Shown here one piece after another: positions 13,597 through 22,900 of a DNA stretch of 33,474 nt. The stretch lies in NCBI GenBank assembly GCA_026397715.1, contig JAPLUN010000253.1:1-33474 (forward strand), read 5' to 3'. The DNA is from Verrucomicrobiota bacterium. Lineage in GTDB: Bacteria; Verrucomicrobiota; Verrucomicrobiia; Verrucomicrobiales; Verrucomicrobiaceae. The translations under genes and the position numbers were made by a program. The notes beneath the pieces are model-generated. The model was not told the origin of the DNA and ran no database searches. It worked only from the letters and a program-made list of their open reading frames with translations. Positions within the stretch are counted from its first letter, which is position 1, and each line of letters opens with the position of its first letter.

Positions 13597-15156
13597 TTAC
13601 TTGCCCATTCGCAAAGGGCCACCACTCCGCACCTCCGTGAGTTTGCCATCCAGGATCGTGACACCACCATTTACAATCACATGATCAAATCCTTCCGCGT
13701 AGTGATGCGGGTCGCTGAAGGTGGAGGGATCCGTGACTTTGGCAGGATCAAAGATCACGATGTCGGCATGCGCACCCACTTGGATCATGCCACGATCTTT
13801 GAGATGAAAAATCTGCGCAGGCAGTGAGGTCATGCGGCGCACCGCTTCTGTCAAAGTGAGCATTTTCAATTCGCGCACGTAGCGACCCAGCACTCGTGCG
13901 TTGTTGCCGTAGCTGCGCGGGTGCGGCACATCCTCACCCAGACGGCGCGGGCCGCCATCGCTAGCGACCATGGTGAGCGGGTGATTCAGGAAGGTCTGCA
14001 GATCGTCCTCGTTCATGCCGTGGAAAATGGCGCTGGCGCCTCCCTGCGCTTCGATCTCAAGGATGACTTCGATTTGATCGTCAAGCTTGTCTGCTCCGCG
14101 CCGCATTTTCGCCGCCTCAGGAATGGTTTTGCCATTGAGCGACGGATCAGCCTTGCAACGCGCGATCACTGCATAGCCGTAATCTTTGCGCCCCTGTCGG
14201 TCACGCATCTTGGCCATGCTGGCGATGATCGAGGCTTTCTTCTGCGGATCAGCTAGCCGTGCGACGAAGTCTGCCTGCTCGCCTTCGAGAGCGCTGTCTG
14301 GCAAAGTCTGGCGCAGCCCAGTGCTGGAGGCCGTGTAGGCGTACTGATCTTGCGTGATCTTCAATCCGTCGGCACGTGCCTTATCGAGCACGGCGATCAC
14401 TTCACGGGCCTTGCCCCAGGCAGTGGGACCTGAGAGCTTGATGTGTGAGACTTCAGCGCGAATCTTCGCCTCGCTGGCTATGCGGATGATCTCATCAAGC
14501 GCCTCAAAAATGCGCACGGTTTCATAACGCATGTGGCTGACATAGATGCCGTCATGGGCTGCAGCAACCTTCGCCAGCGCAACCAGTTCATCCGTCTTCG
14601 CAAACGAGCCAGGCACATAGATCAGCCCCGTGCTCAATCCGACCGCTCCATCCTTCATCGCCTGATCGACCAGTTCTTTCATCGTGGCGAGTTGTTCCTC
14701 ATTCGGCGCTCGGATGAAACTGCCGCCCATGCCCTGCTCACGCACGGAACCGTGGCCGATCAGCGTGGCCACATTCAGAGCGACTTTCGATTCCTCGATC
14801 TCCTGAAAAAACTTCGCCACATCGGTGCGCGAATGACCGCAGTTGCCGGTGATGATGGTCGTCACTCCCATGCGCAGAAAATTCTCCGCCGCCGGGATGA
14901 GGCAGATGTCCTCCGAGTGGGTGTGGACATCGATGAAGCCCGGCGCGGCCACTTTGCCGCCGGCATCAATGACCGTATCTGCCGAGCCTTCGACCTGGCC
15001 AACCGCCACAATGCGCCCGCCCTTCACCGCAATGCTGCCATGCACCAGCGGACCGCCGCTCCCATCCGCAATCTGGGCGTTTGTGATCAGAAGATTAAAA
15101 TCCGCCGCCAGGGCGGAACCCGTGAGGAGCAAGGCGAAAAAGAAGCCGGAATTCAT
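13597..15156 (-). CDS. Exported D-aminoacylase-type amidohydrolase (N-acyl-D-amino-acid deacylase family)
   Basis: The 519-residue protein begins with a signal peptide (MNSGFFFALLLTGSALAADF) and has the composite amidohydrolase fold. Motifs are PGFIDVHTHSED (His78, His80), ITGNCGHS (about residues 103-109, the NCG loop of D-aminoacylases), YVSHMRYE, EVSHIKLSG and MVASDGG, together the metal ligands and catalytic Asp. The family removes acyl groups from N-acyl-D-amino acids or cleaves related D-peptides; here it would act in the periplasm. The ATG at 15156 is chosen because it starts the signal peptide; the open frame extends to 15213. It is divergent from ddl with 87 bases between, an interesting link to D-amino acids of the cell wall. 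Exact substrate is unknown. Confidence 0.85.
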   Translation of the reverse strand: MNSGFFFALLLTGSALAADFNLLITNAQIADGSGGPLVHGSIAVKGGRIVAVGQVEGSADTVIDAGGKVAAPGFIDVHTHSEDICLIPAAENFLRMGVTTIITGNCGHSRTDVAKFFQEIEESKVALNVATLIGHGSVREQGMGGSFIRAPNEEQLATMKELVDQAMKDGAVGLSTGLIYVPGSFAKTDELVALAKVAAAHDGIYVSHMRYETVRIFEALDEIIRIASEAKIRAEVSHIKLSGPTAWGKAREVIAVLDKARADGLKITQDQYAYTASSTGLRQTLPDSALEGEQADFVARLADPQKKASIIASMAKMRDRQGRKDYGYAVIARCKADPSLNGKTIPEAAKMRRGADKLDDQIEVILEIEAQGGASAIFHGMNEDDLQTFLNHPLTMVASDGGPRRLGEDVPHPRSYGNNARVLGRYVRELKMLTLTEAVRRMTSLPAQIFHLKDRGMIQVGAHADIVIFDPAKVTDPSTFSDPHHYAEGFDHVIVNGGVTILDGKLTEVRSGGPLRMGK

Positions 15157-15243
15157 GGTGACAGGGAAAGACGTGGCTGATGGCACGGACATTGCCAGGA
15201 TTCCTTTTGCCAATCCGGCCTCCGCATTCCATATCTTCGCACC

Positions 15244-16143
15244 ATGATCGACCTGACGAACAAGAAAATCGCCCTCCTGATGGGCGGCCCCGGCTCAGAA
15301 CGCAAAGTTTCGCTCAAAACCGCCGAAAGCGTGGCCGAAGCGCTGAGCAGCAAAGGCGCCATCGTGGTCGAAGTGGATGTCACCGGCCCGGATTTCGAAG
15401 TTCCCGGGGATGTGTTCATCGCCATGAATCTGATCCACGGCACCTTTGGCGAGGACGGCCAGATCCAGGCCATCCTGGAACAGCGCGGCATCCGCTACAC
15501 CGGTGCGGGCGTGACCAGCAGCCGCATCGCCTTCGACAAGCTGTTGAGCAAGGAGCGCTTCATCGCCGCCGGTGTGCCGACTCCGCTCTCGCAGACCTAT
15601 CCCCTGGATGGCAGCCAGCCGCTGGCGATCTCCCTGCCACTCGTCGTCAAACCACCGCGTGAAGGTTCCAGTGTCGGTGTGCATATTTGCCACACGCAGG
15701 CTGAACTGGATGCCGCCATTGAAGACGCGAAGAAGTTTGGAAACGACACACTGATTGAGGATTACGTGGCCGGCAAGGAGCTGACAGTCGGCATTCTCGG
15801 CGATCAGGTGCTGCCGATCATTCACATCGAACCCGTCGAAGGCTTCTACGACATCAACAACAAGTACCCATGGATGGGCGGCACCGGCAAAACGAATTAC
15901 AACTGCCCCGCCAATCTCAGCCCCGAGGTGACCAAGGCCGTGCAGGACGCTGCGCTGAAAGCCTTCCGCTCCTGCAGCACCGAAGTCTATGGACGTGTGG
16001 ATGTCATGCTGCGTGACAGCGATCAGGCTCCCTTCGTGCTCGAAGTGAACACGATCCCCGGCATGACCAGCAGCAGCCTGCTGCCCAAAGCCGCGAAGGC
16101 CGTGGGCATTGAGTTCCCCGACCTGTGCGCGAAGATCATCTAG
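15244..16143 (+). CDS. ddl: D-alanine--D-alanine ligase
   Basis: The 299-residue cytoplasmic ATP-grasp enzyme joins two D-alanines for peptidoglycan precursor synthesis. The N-terminal segment KIALLMGGPGSERKVSLKTA and the IHGTFGEDGQIQAILE and GAGVTSSRIAFDK stretches are Ddl signatures. ATP-grasp residues follow: LVVKPPREGSSVGV (glycine-rich loop), LIEDYVAGKELTVGIL and the C-terminal metal-binding FVLEVNTIPGMTSSSLLPKAA. Length is normal. It is not embedded in a mur/fts cluster, which is common outside the dcw operon, but stands divergent to an exported D-aminoacylase-type gene and converges on rarD with 29 bases between stops. Confidence 0.95.
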   Translation: MIDLTNKKIALLMGGPGSERKVSLKTAESVAEALSSKGAIVVEVDVTGPDFEVPGDVFIAMNLIHGTFGEDGQIQAILEQRGIRYTGAGVTSSRIAFDKLLSKERFIAAGVPTPLSQTYPLDGSQPLAISLPLVVKPPREGSSVGVHICHTQAELDAAIEDAKKFGNDTLIEDYVAGKELTVGILGDQVLPIIHIEPVEGFYDINNKYPWMGGTGKTNYNCPANLSPEVTKAVQDAALKAFRSCSTEVYGRVDVMLRDSDQAPFVLEVNTIPGMTSSSLLPKAAKAVGIEFPDLCAKII

Positions 16144-16172
16144 CTGTCGATTGCGGACAGACCCTGAGTTGC

Positions 16173-17063
16173 TCAGGCCCGGGAGGGCTTGCGCAGCCAC
16201 AGGTCACTGCAAAACAACAGTACGCCGAGCCAGATCAGGCCAAACGACACCAAGGAAGCGGTGCTGACCGGCTCGTGATACACAAAAGCCCCAACCATGA
16301 ACTGGCCGGTGGGCGCGAGGAACTGCAGCACGCCAAGCAGGGCGAACGGCAGCTGCCGCGCACCATGAGCGAAACCCAGCAGCGGAATCGTGGTGATGAT
16401 GCCGAGACCCACAATGAGCAGCAGGTCATGCGCTGAAGCCGTGCCCCAGATGGACATGCCGCTCTGCTGCGTCCAGATCAGGTAGATCACCGCCACTGGG
16501 ATGCCAACCACGGTTTCCACAGCCAGCCCCGGCAGCGAGCCGAGCGGTGAGCGCCGCCGCGCGAGACCATAGAGTGCAAAGCTCCCAGCCAGCAGGAGGC
16601 CGATCCACGGAAATCTCCCCAGCAAGATGAGCTGCGTCAACACCCCAAAAGCTGCGGAGGCGATGCTGAATTTTTGCAATCGCGACAGCCGCTCACCCAG
16701 CAGCCGGCTGCCGATGAGCACATTCAGCAGCGGATTGATGAAGTAGCCGAGGCTGCAGTCAATGATGCGCCCATGCTGCGCCGCCCAGACAAAGACACCC
16801 CAGTTGATGGCCAGCAAAAAGGCGGACCAGGCATGCGCTTTGAGCAGGCGCAGGTCCCGCATGGAGCGCAGAAAGCCGGACCACTCGCCGCGCAGCATCA
16901 GCAGGGGCAGTACGGTGGCCAAGGTCCAGACCACACGCTGCGCCAGAGCCACGCCGCTGCCGAGATGGCCGATCTGTTTCCAATACACCGGCAGCACGCC
17001 CCACAGGCCAAAGGCGATCACAGCACTCAGCACTGCATTGGCGGATGATTTTTCAGGATTCAT
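16173..17063 (-). CDS. rarD: RarD/EamA-family permease (DMT superfamily)
   Basis: The 296-residue inner-membrane protein has about ten hydrophobic helices in two EamA-like halves. The N-terminal helix FGLWGVLPVYWKQIGHLGS, the WTLATVLPLLML segment, GRIIDCSLGYFINPLLNVLIGS and LQFLAPTGQFMVGAFVYHEP are characteristic of RarD proteins, whose transported substrate is poorly known. The ATG at 17063 overlaps the end of the upstream MFS gene by 11 bases (the frame is open to 17114), so the two transporters are translationally coupled. Start choice is supported by the family's N-terminus (short polar head, then first helix). Confidence 0.88.
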   Translation of the reverse strand: MNPEKSSANAVLSAVIAFGLWGVLPVYWKQIGHLGSGVALAQRVVWTLATVLPLLMLRGEWSGFLRSMRDLRLLKAHAWSAFLLAINWGVFVWAAQHGRIIDCSLGYFINPLLNVLIGSRLLGERLSRLQKFSIASAAFGVLTQLILLGRFPWIGLLLAGSFALYGLARRRSPLGSLPGLAVETVVGIPVAVIYLIWTQQSGMSIWGTASAHDLLLIVGLGIITTIPLLGFAHGARQLPFALLGVLQFLAPTGQFMVGAFVYHEPVSTASLVSFGLIWLGVLLFCSDLWLRKPSRA

Positions 17064-18225
17064 GCAGCTGGGTTTTACGAGTGTAGAGAATGAGGAGCGC
17101 CGCCACAATGCCAAGCACGGCGTTCATCACCCACAGCACAGTGGGATGATGATCGTAGAGCGGCATGCCGAGCGCGGAGCTGGCAGTATTTCCCGCGCAC
17201 CAGGCCAGACTGAGAAAGCCGACGTAACGCCCGCGCATGTCGTCTGGAGAGAGGCTCGCCGAATAGGCCTGCTGCCGTGAAAACGCGGACATCTCACCTA
17301 TCGTGAAAACCACCATCATGAGTACAAAGGCGGTGAGCGATCCGCTGATCAGGAAGGTGAGGAAGCTGGCCCCCATCAGAATGTAGCCGAGCGCGAGCAC
17401 CTGCTTGACCGGCCACAACCGCAATCCAGCCGCCAGCGGAACCTCAAAGAGGCAGATCATCACGCCATTCAAAGCCAGCACGAGACCGCACCAATGCAGC
17501 GGCAGGCCATTGCGCTCAAAGTGCAGCGGAAAGGTGGTGTTCGTCTGCCGGAAGATCCACGCCGTGCAGATGCAGGCGCCAAACAAGGCCAGGAATGCGT
17601 GATTGGCACGGATCGATTGCCACGCATGTCCCCAGCCCGCATGCTCACGCGCGGTGCGTCTGCCACGCGGCAAAAACAGCCACGCGACAATGCCAAAAAA
17701 GGCCGAGGAAGCGGCATCCACCACGAACAGCCAGAAGAAAGAATATTCCGCCAGGAATCCGGCCGTCGCGGGTCCAAGGGACCACGCCAGATTCACGGCA
17801 AATCTCTGCACCGCATAGGCAATGACGCGATGCTCTGGCGGCACAATGTCCTGTACCAGCGCCGCACTCGCCGGACTCCCCGCTTCATTGATGGCCCCCG
17901 TGATGAAGGCCAGCGCAGCGAGCGCCCGCCAATCCACCGCCTGCGACATGGCGATCATGCAAACTGCTCCCGCGAGCGCTGAGACAGCCATGGTGACATT
18001 CCGGCCCAGACGGTCCGCCATCCATCCACCGATCCCGGCGGCAATAAAGCCTCCTAACGAATACGCAGCCACGGCGTAACCAGCCTGCGTGGCCGTGTTG
18101 CCGTTCCGTGTGATGAAAAGCGCCAGGAACGGCACGACGAAAACGCCGAACCGGTTGACGAAAGTCGCGCCTACGAGAACCCAGAAGGGCCTGGGCAGGA
18201 GGTGCAGTTGAGATAAAAGAGACAT
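17053..18225 (-). CDS. Major facilitator superfamily transporter (drug-efflux type)
   Basis: The 390-residue protein has about 12 hydrophobic helices. The MFS loop motif between helices 2 and 3 is clear (GGWMADRLGRNVTMA), and LVQDIVPPEHRVIAYAVQRFAVNLAWSLGPATAGFL is the helix 4-5 antiporter-type region seen in MdtH-like multidrug transporters. The start MSLLSQLHLLPRPFWVLVGATFVNRFG leads directly into helix 1. It overlaps rarD by 11 bases downstream. Substrate is unknown; an efflux role is inferred from the antiporter motif. About 115 bases upstream lie between it and the gap terminator. Confidence 0.85.
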   Translation of the reverse strand: MSLLSQLHLLPRPFWVLVGATFVNRFGVFVVPFLALFITRNGNTATQAGYAVAAYSLGGFIAAGIGGWMADRLGRNVTMAVSALAGAVCMIAMSQAVDWRALAALAFITGAINEAGSPASAALVQDIVPPEHRVIAYAVQRFAVNLAWSLGPATAGFLAEYSFFWLFVVDAASSAFFGIVAWLFLPRGRRTAREHAGWGHAWQSIRANHAFLALFGACICTAWIFRQTNTTFPLHFERNGLPLHWCGLVLALNGVMICLFEVPLAAGLRLWPVKQVLALGYILMGASFLTFLISGSLTAFVLMMVVFTIGEMSAFSRQQAYSASLSPDDMRGRYVGFLSLAWCAGNTASSALGMPLYDHHPTVLWVMNAVLGIVAALLILYTRKTQLHES

Positions 18226-18276
18226 GGTTGGAAAGAGAAAATGAGATTCATGGAAAGTTGGGAGATGAGCAGGTAC

Positions 18277-18309
18277 ACAAAACGGGCCGGCTCGCGTGAG
18301 CCGGCCCGT
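18277..18309 (-). terminator. Intrinsic terminator of gap
   Basis: On the minus strand a perfect 12-bp stem (ACGGGCCGGCTC, bases 18309-18298; partner arm 18293-18282) with a 4-base loop runs into TTTTGTGT. It lies 33 bases after the gap stop codon and insulates gap from the MFS/rarD pair transcribed in the same direction. Confidence 0.85.
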
Positions 18310-18342
18310 CGAAGGCTTTGAAGGTTGCTGTGTTCGTTTAGA

Positions 18343-19456
<1,114 letters not shown>

Positions 19457-19507
19457 CCGCCGAGGCAGCAGGAATCGAGCCTTGATTAGGATACGAACAT
19501 CGAGACC

Positions 19508-19521
19508 ACTACATTTGTAGT
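19508..19521. promoter_or_regulatory. BlaI/MecI-type operator box 1
   Basis: ACTACA-TT-TGTAGT is a perfect dyad carrying the TACA/TGTA core recognised by BlaI/MecI-family repressors. It abuts the -35 of the candidate blaI promoter and lies 49 bases before the blaI start codon. Confidence 0.75.
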
Positions 19522-19549
19522 TGCCACTTCACGACAAATGTAGTGAAAT
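19521..19549 (+). promoter_or_regulatory. Candidate promoter of the blaI-blaR1 operon
   Basis: TTGCCA (19521-19526, 5 of 6 to consensus), 17 bases, TGAAAT (19544-19549, 4 of 6). The two BlaI-type boxes abut the -35 and fill the spacer to the edge of the -10, the expected arrangement for repression. Transcription would begin about 14 bases before the ATG, with no Shine-Dalgarno sequence. Confidence 0.55.
19531..19544. promoter_or_regulatory. BlaI/MecI-type operator box 2
   Basis: ACGACA-AA-TGTAGT, an imperfect second copy of the TACA/TGTA dyad (one arm has GACA). It is centred 23 bases from box 1, about two helical turns, so two repressor dimers would bind nearly the same DNA face. Confidence 0.7.
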
Positions 19550-19569
19550 GATTTTAATTCCAATAAATC

Positions 19570-19950
19570 ATGCCAAACGCACCCGACATCGCCGAATCCG
19601 AATGGTCCGTCATGGAGGCACTTTGGGAGCATTCCCCGCAAACCGCCTCTGAAGTCACCAAAGCACTGCGCCCCACCATGAACTGGGCGGAAAACACCGT
19701 CCGCACCCTGCTCACACGCCTGGTGGAAAAAGGCGCGCTGAAGACCGCCGAAAACGCCAGCGGCACCCGCACCTTCCTCCCCGCCGTGAAACGCGAGGCC
19801 TGCGTGCGCGCCGAGAGCGAGTCCTTCATGCAGCGCATCTTCGGTGGCGCCGCCAAGCCCCTGCTCGTCCACTTCGCCCAGAACAGCAAGCTCACCGCTG
19901 AGGAGGTGAAGGAGCTCAAAAAGCTGCTCGACCAAAATCTCAACTCCTAA
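19570..19950 (+). CDS. blaI: BlaI/MecI/CopY-family transcriptional repressor
   Basis: The 126-residue protein has the family's N-terminal winged helix (ESEWSVMEALWEHSPQTASEVTKAL, then recognition helix NTVRTLLTRLVEKGAL and wing GTRTFLPAV) and a helical C-terminal dimerisation region. Members bind TACA/TGTA dyads as dimers and are inactivated by cleavage triggered by a BlaR1-type membrane protease, which is the very next gene (6 bases between stop and start). Two matching operator boxes precede it, so it most likely represses its own operon. The relatives CopY bind copper, but there are no Cys-x-Cys pairs here, arguing for the BlaI mechanism. Confidence 0.9.
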   Translation: MPNAPDIAESEWSVMEALWEHSPQTASEVTKALRPTMNWAENTVRTLLTRLVEKGALKTAENASGTRTFLPAVKREACVRAESESFMQRIFGGAAKPLLVHFAQNSKLTAEEVKELKKLLDQNLNS

Positions 19951-19956
19951 CCCACC

Positions 19957-22900
19957 ATGAACACGCTCACCCAAATCTTCGACTGGCTGCTCGCAGCCAG
20001 TCTTCGCGCGTCGCTGCTTGCTCTGGCCGCGTTGCTCGTTCAGGCGGCTTTTCGTCGGCACCTCACGGCCCGCATGCATTATGCCCTCTGGCTGCCTGTG
20101 CTTGTCGTCCTGCTCATGCCGGTCTTTCCGCAGAGCCGCTGGAGCATCGAGCACGTGTTTCAGGCACCACTCCAGCCGGCACCATCGACACCCGCCGCCA
20201 TCTCTCCTCTGATGGTGGAGCCGGCCCCGGTTGTTTTCGAGTCGGTCACCCCTATGCCCGAACCCATCCACTGGCAGCAAGTGTTCCTTCTTACCTGGCT
20301 CTGCATCTCCACAGGCATGGTCGTCTTCGGCAGCATCTCCTTCATGCTCACCCTGCGCCGTTTCAAAAAAGCCCGCCATCCCGCCAGCGGCGAGCTTCTC
20401 GCAACGCTCGCCCAAATCGCCAGCGAAATGCACTTGCGCTACGTCCCGCGAGTTTTGATCGCCTCCAGTGTCAGCAGCCCTGCCGTCACCGGTCTCCTGC
20501 GCCCCACGCTGCTGCTGCCCACGGAGTTCGACCGTGAGTTCACGCCTGCCGAGGCACGCCTCGTACTCAAGCACGAGCTCATGCATCTTAAGAGGGGCGA
20601 TCTTCCCCTCAATGCCCTCATGTGCGTACTGATGGCGCTGCATTGGTTCAATCCCCTGCTTTGGATCGCGTTCTTCAAAATCCGTGCCGACCGCGAAGCC
20701 GCCTGCGATGCCCAGGTGCTTCAGGATGCCACCCGTGACCACCGCATCGCCTATGGCCATGCCCTCCTCAAAGTCGAAACCGCCTTCTCCCCTCGCGGCT
20801 TGAGTCTCGGCTTTGTCGGCATCTTCCAGCGTGGCGCCGCCTTGCGCTCACGCATTCAGTCCATTGCCAAACATCGTGCGCCTCATCCTATCATCAAGGC
20901 ACTGATCACCATGTGCATCGTGCTCATGACCTTTTTCGGAGTCACTCGTGCTCAGCAGCCCAAACCCGCTGAGGATGTGCCGCTTATCGCTATCGAAGTG
21001 AAAATCGTCGAATTCAAGAAAGCCACCGACTGGAATTTTGACGGCAGGCTGACAGCCGAGGAAACACAGTCTTTTCTCCCGACGCTGTTGTCCGCCGACG
21101 AGTTCGCCGTTCAACTGCGGGAACTGCTGAGGAATGACAGAACCAATGTCACCTCCTACCCACGCATAGTCACAGCCAACGAGAAGGAAGTCGTGATTAA
21201 AAGCATCGTGAACCAGCCCAGCAAAGACAAGGATGGCAAAGTTGTCTACGTGCCAATCGGCCTCGTCTGCAAGTTCACGCCCACCGTGAGTGGTGAAGCG
21301 ATCAACCTCGGCATTGATATCACCGACTCGGATCTCTTTGATCCAGCAACAGGCGCGGTGATCTCCGAGTTCAAAGGCGACTATGCAAACGCCCGCAGCC
21401 GGGTTTACAAGGCCGCTCAACAAATGAAGACAGGACAATCCTGTGTGATCGCCGGTTGGCATGATGGCAAACCTCAAAACAAACGCCCCTTACTTTATAT
21501 CATCACCCCCCATGTGATCGATCCAAAGATGGGCGGTCTTCCGGCCGCCGCCCCCAGCGACTTCGCCGTCGGAAAATCCGCCTTCCGTCCTCGCGACTCC
21601 ATGGTCATTACCTCCATGACGCGCTCAGCCGAGATGCTCACGGTCGGGGTGGATTATGAACTCGGCAGCGCAGATGAAGCAACCGCAGCCCTGAACATCA
21701 CTTCCACCACCACAAATGACAAATCATCCGCTTTTGATGCAAGGCAGCAGGTCGTCGTGAACCGCGGCCGGGGCAGATTCGTCCTGCATCTCCCCACTCC
21801 CTCGCAAGGGCTGCCACACATTACTTTCTACGACACCCTCACACACAAGCCATTCGGCGGCATCTACTTCGGCACTGAAGCAGAAGCCGCCAAATCCCGG
21901 GCACTTGATCTGAGTTACATGACCTCATCCGCTCAGACAAAAGCAGCAGCATCGACTGATTTCATCAAAACCAAGCTCAACGAGATCATCATCCCCAGTG
22001 TTCAGTTTCAGGGTGCCTCGGTGGAGGAGGCCATCGAGTACCTCCGCCTCAAAAGCCGTGAAATCAGCCCCGATCCTGCCGCACCAGGAGTAAGCATCAT
22101 CTACAGACAAGGCAATCCACCATCCAAGGCCGCCATCTCGATGGATCTCAAAGACGTGCCTCTGGGTGAAGCTCTGCGCTATGTCGCGGAACTGGCCAGC
22201 CTCAAGATGATCATTCAGCCATACGCCGTTCTCATCGTCCCTGCTGATGACTCCGTGTTTGCGAAATCCGCGGCTGCACCGCCTGTGCTCGACCCGTTCG
22301 ACAAACCCACTGAGATTGTCAATGCAGCCCCGGGCTCCAAAATCATCATCCCCAGCATCGAATTTCGCGATGCCACACTCACCGAGTGCATCGACTTCAT
22401 TCGCATCAAGTGCCGCGAACTCGATCCCGATAAAAAAGGTGCCAACATCATCGTCAAACCCGGCGGAGATGAATCGGCACGAATCACCCTCTCCCTCAAA
22501 AACGTTCCTGTTGTCGAAGCACTCCGTTACTCTGCCGAGCTCGCAAATCACAAGCTCACCTCCGACGCCCAGTCCTTTTTCATCACTCCCGTTTCTGCAG
22601 AAGCTCCGGCCACCAAAGATCAGGCTTCCAGCCCTGCTGCACCGCCATCAACAAGTGCCGCCGAGGCAAAGGCCGCAGAACTGCGCAAAGCACGTCCGCA
22701 ACAGTATGACTTCGCCAAGGCGAACCTCGGCGATGTGCTGCGTTTTCTCGCCACTGATGCCGGCATCAATTTCATTTCATTGCCGGACGACAGTCCCATC
22801 AATCAGAAGTTGATGACATTCAGTATCAACAGCAGCCCTTTTGAGGTCCTTGAGACTCTTTGCCGCGCAAACGGTTTGGTGCTCGCACTTGACCAGAACA

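Noticed and set aside
16163..16177. Hairpin CCTGAG-TTG-CTCAGG between ddl and rarD
   Set aside because: It has no T-run on either side and overlaps the rarD stop codon, so it is not a convincing intrinsic terminator.
19486..20760. 424-codon open frame on the minus strand over blaI and the M56 gene
   Set aside because: It covers the blaI promoter and operators and two firm coding regions; low-complexity Glu/Gly/His-rich translation.
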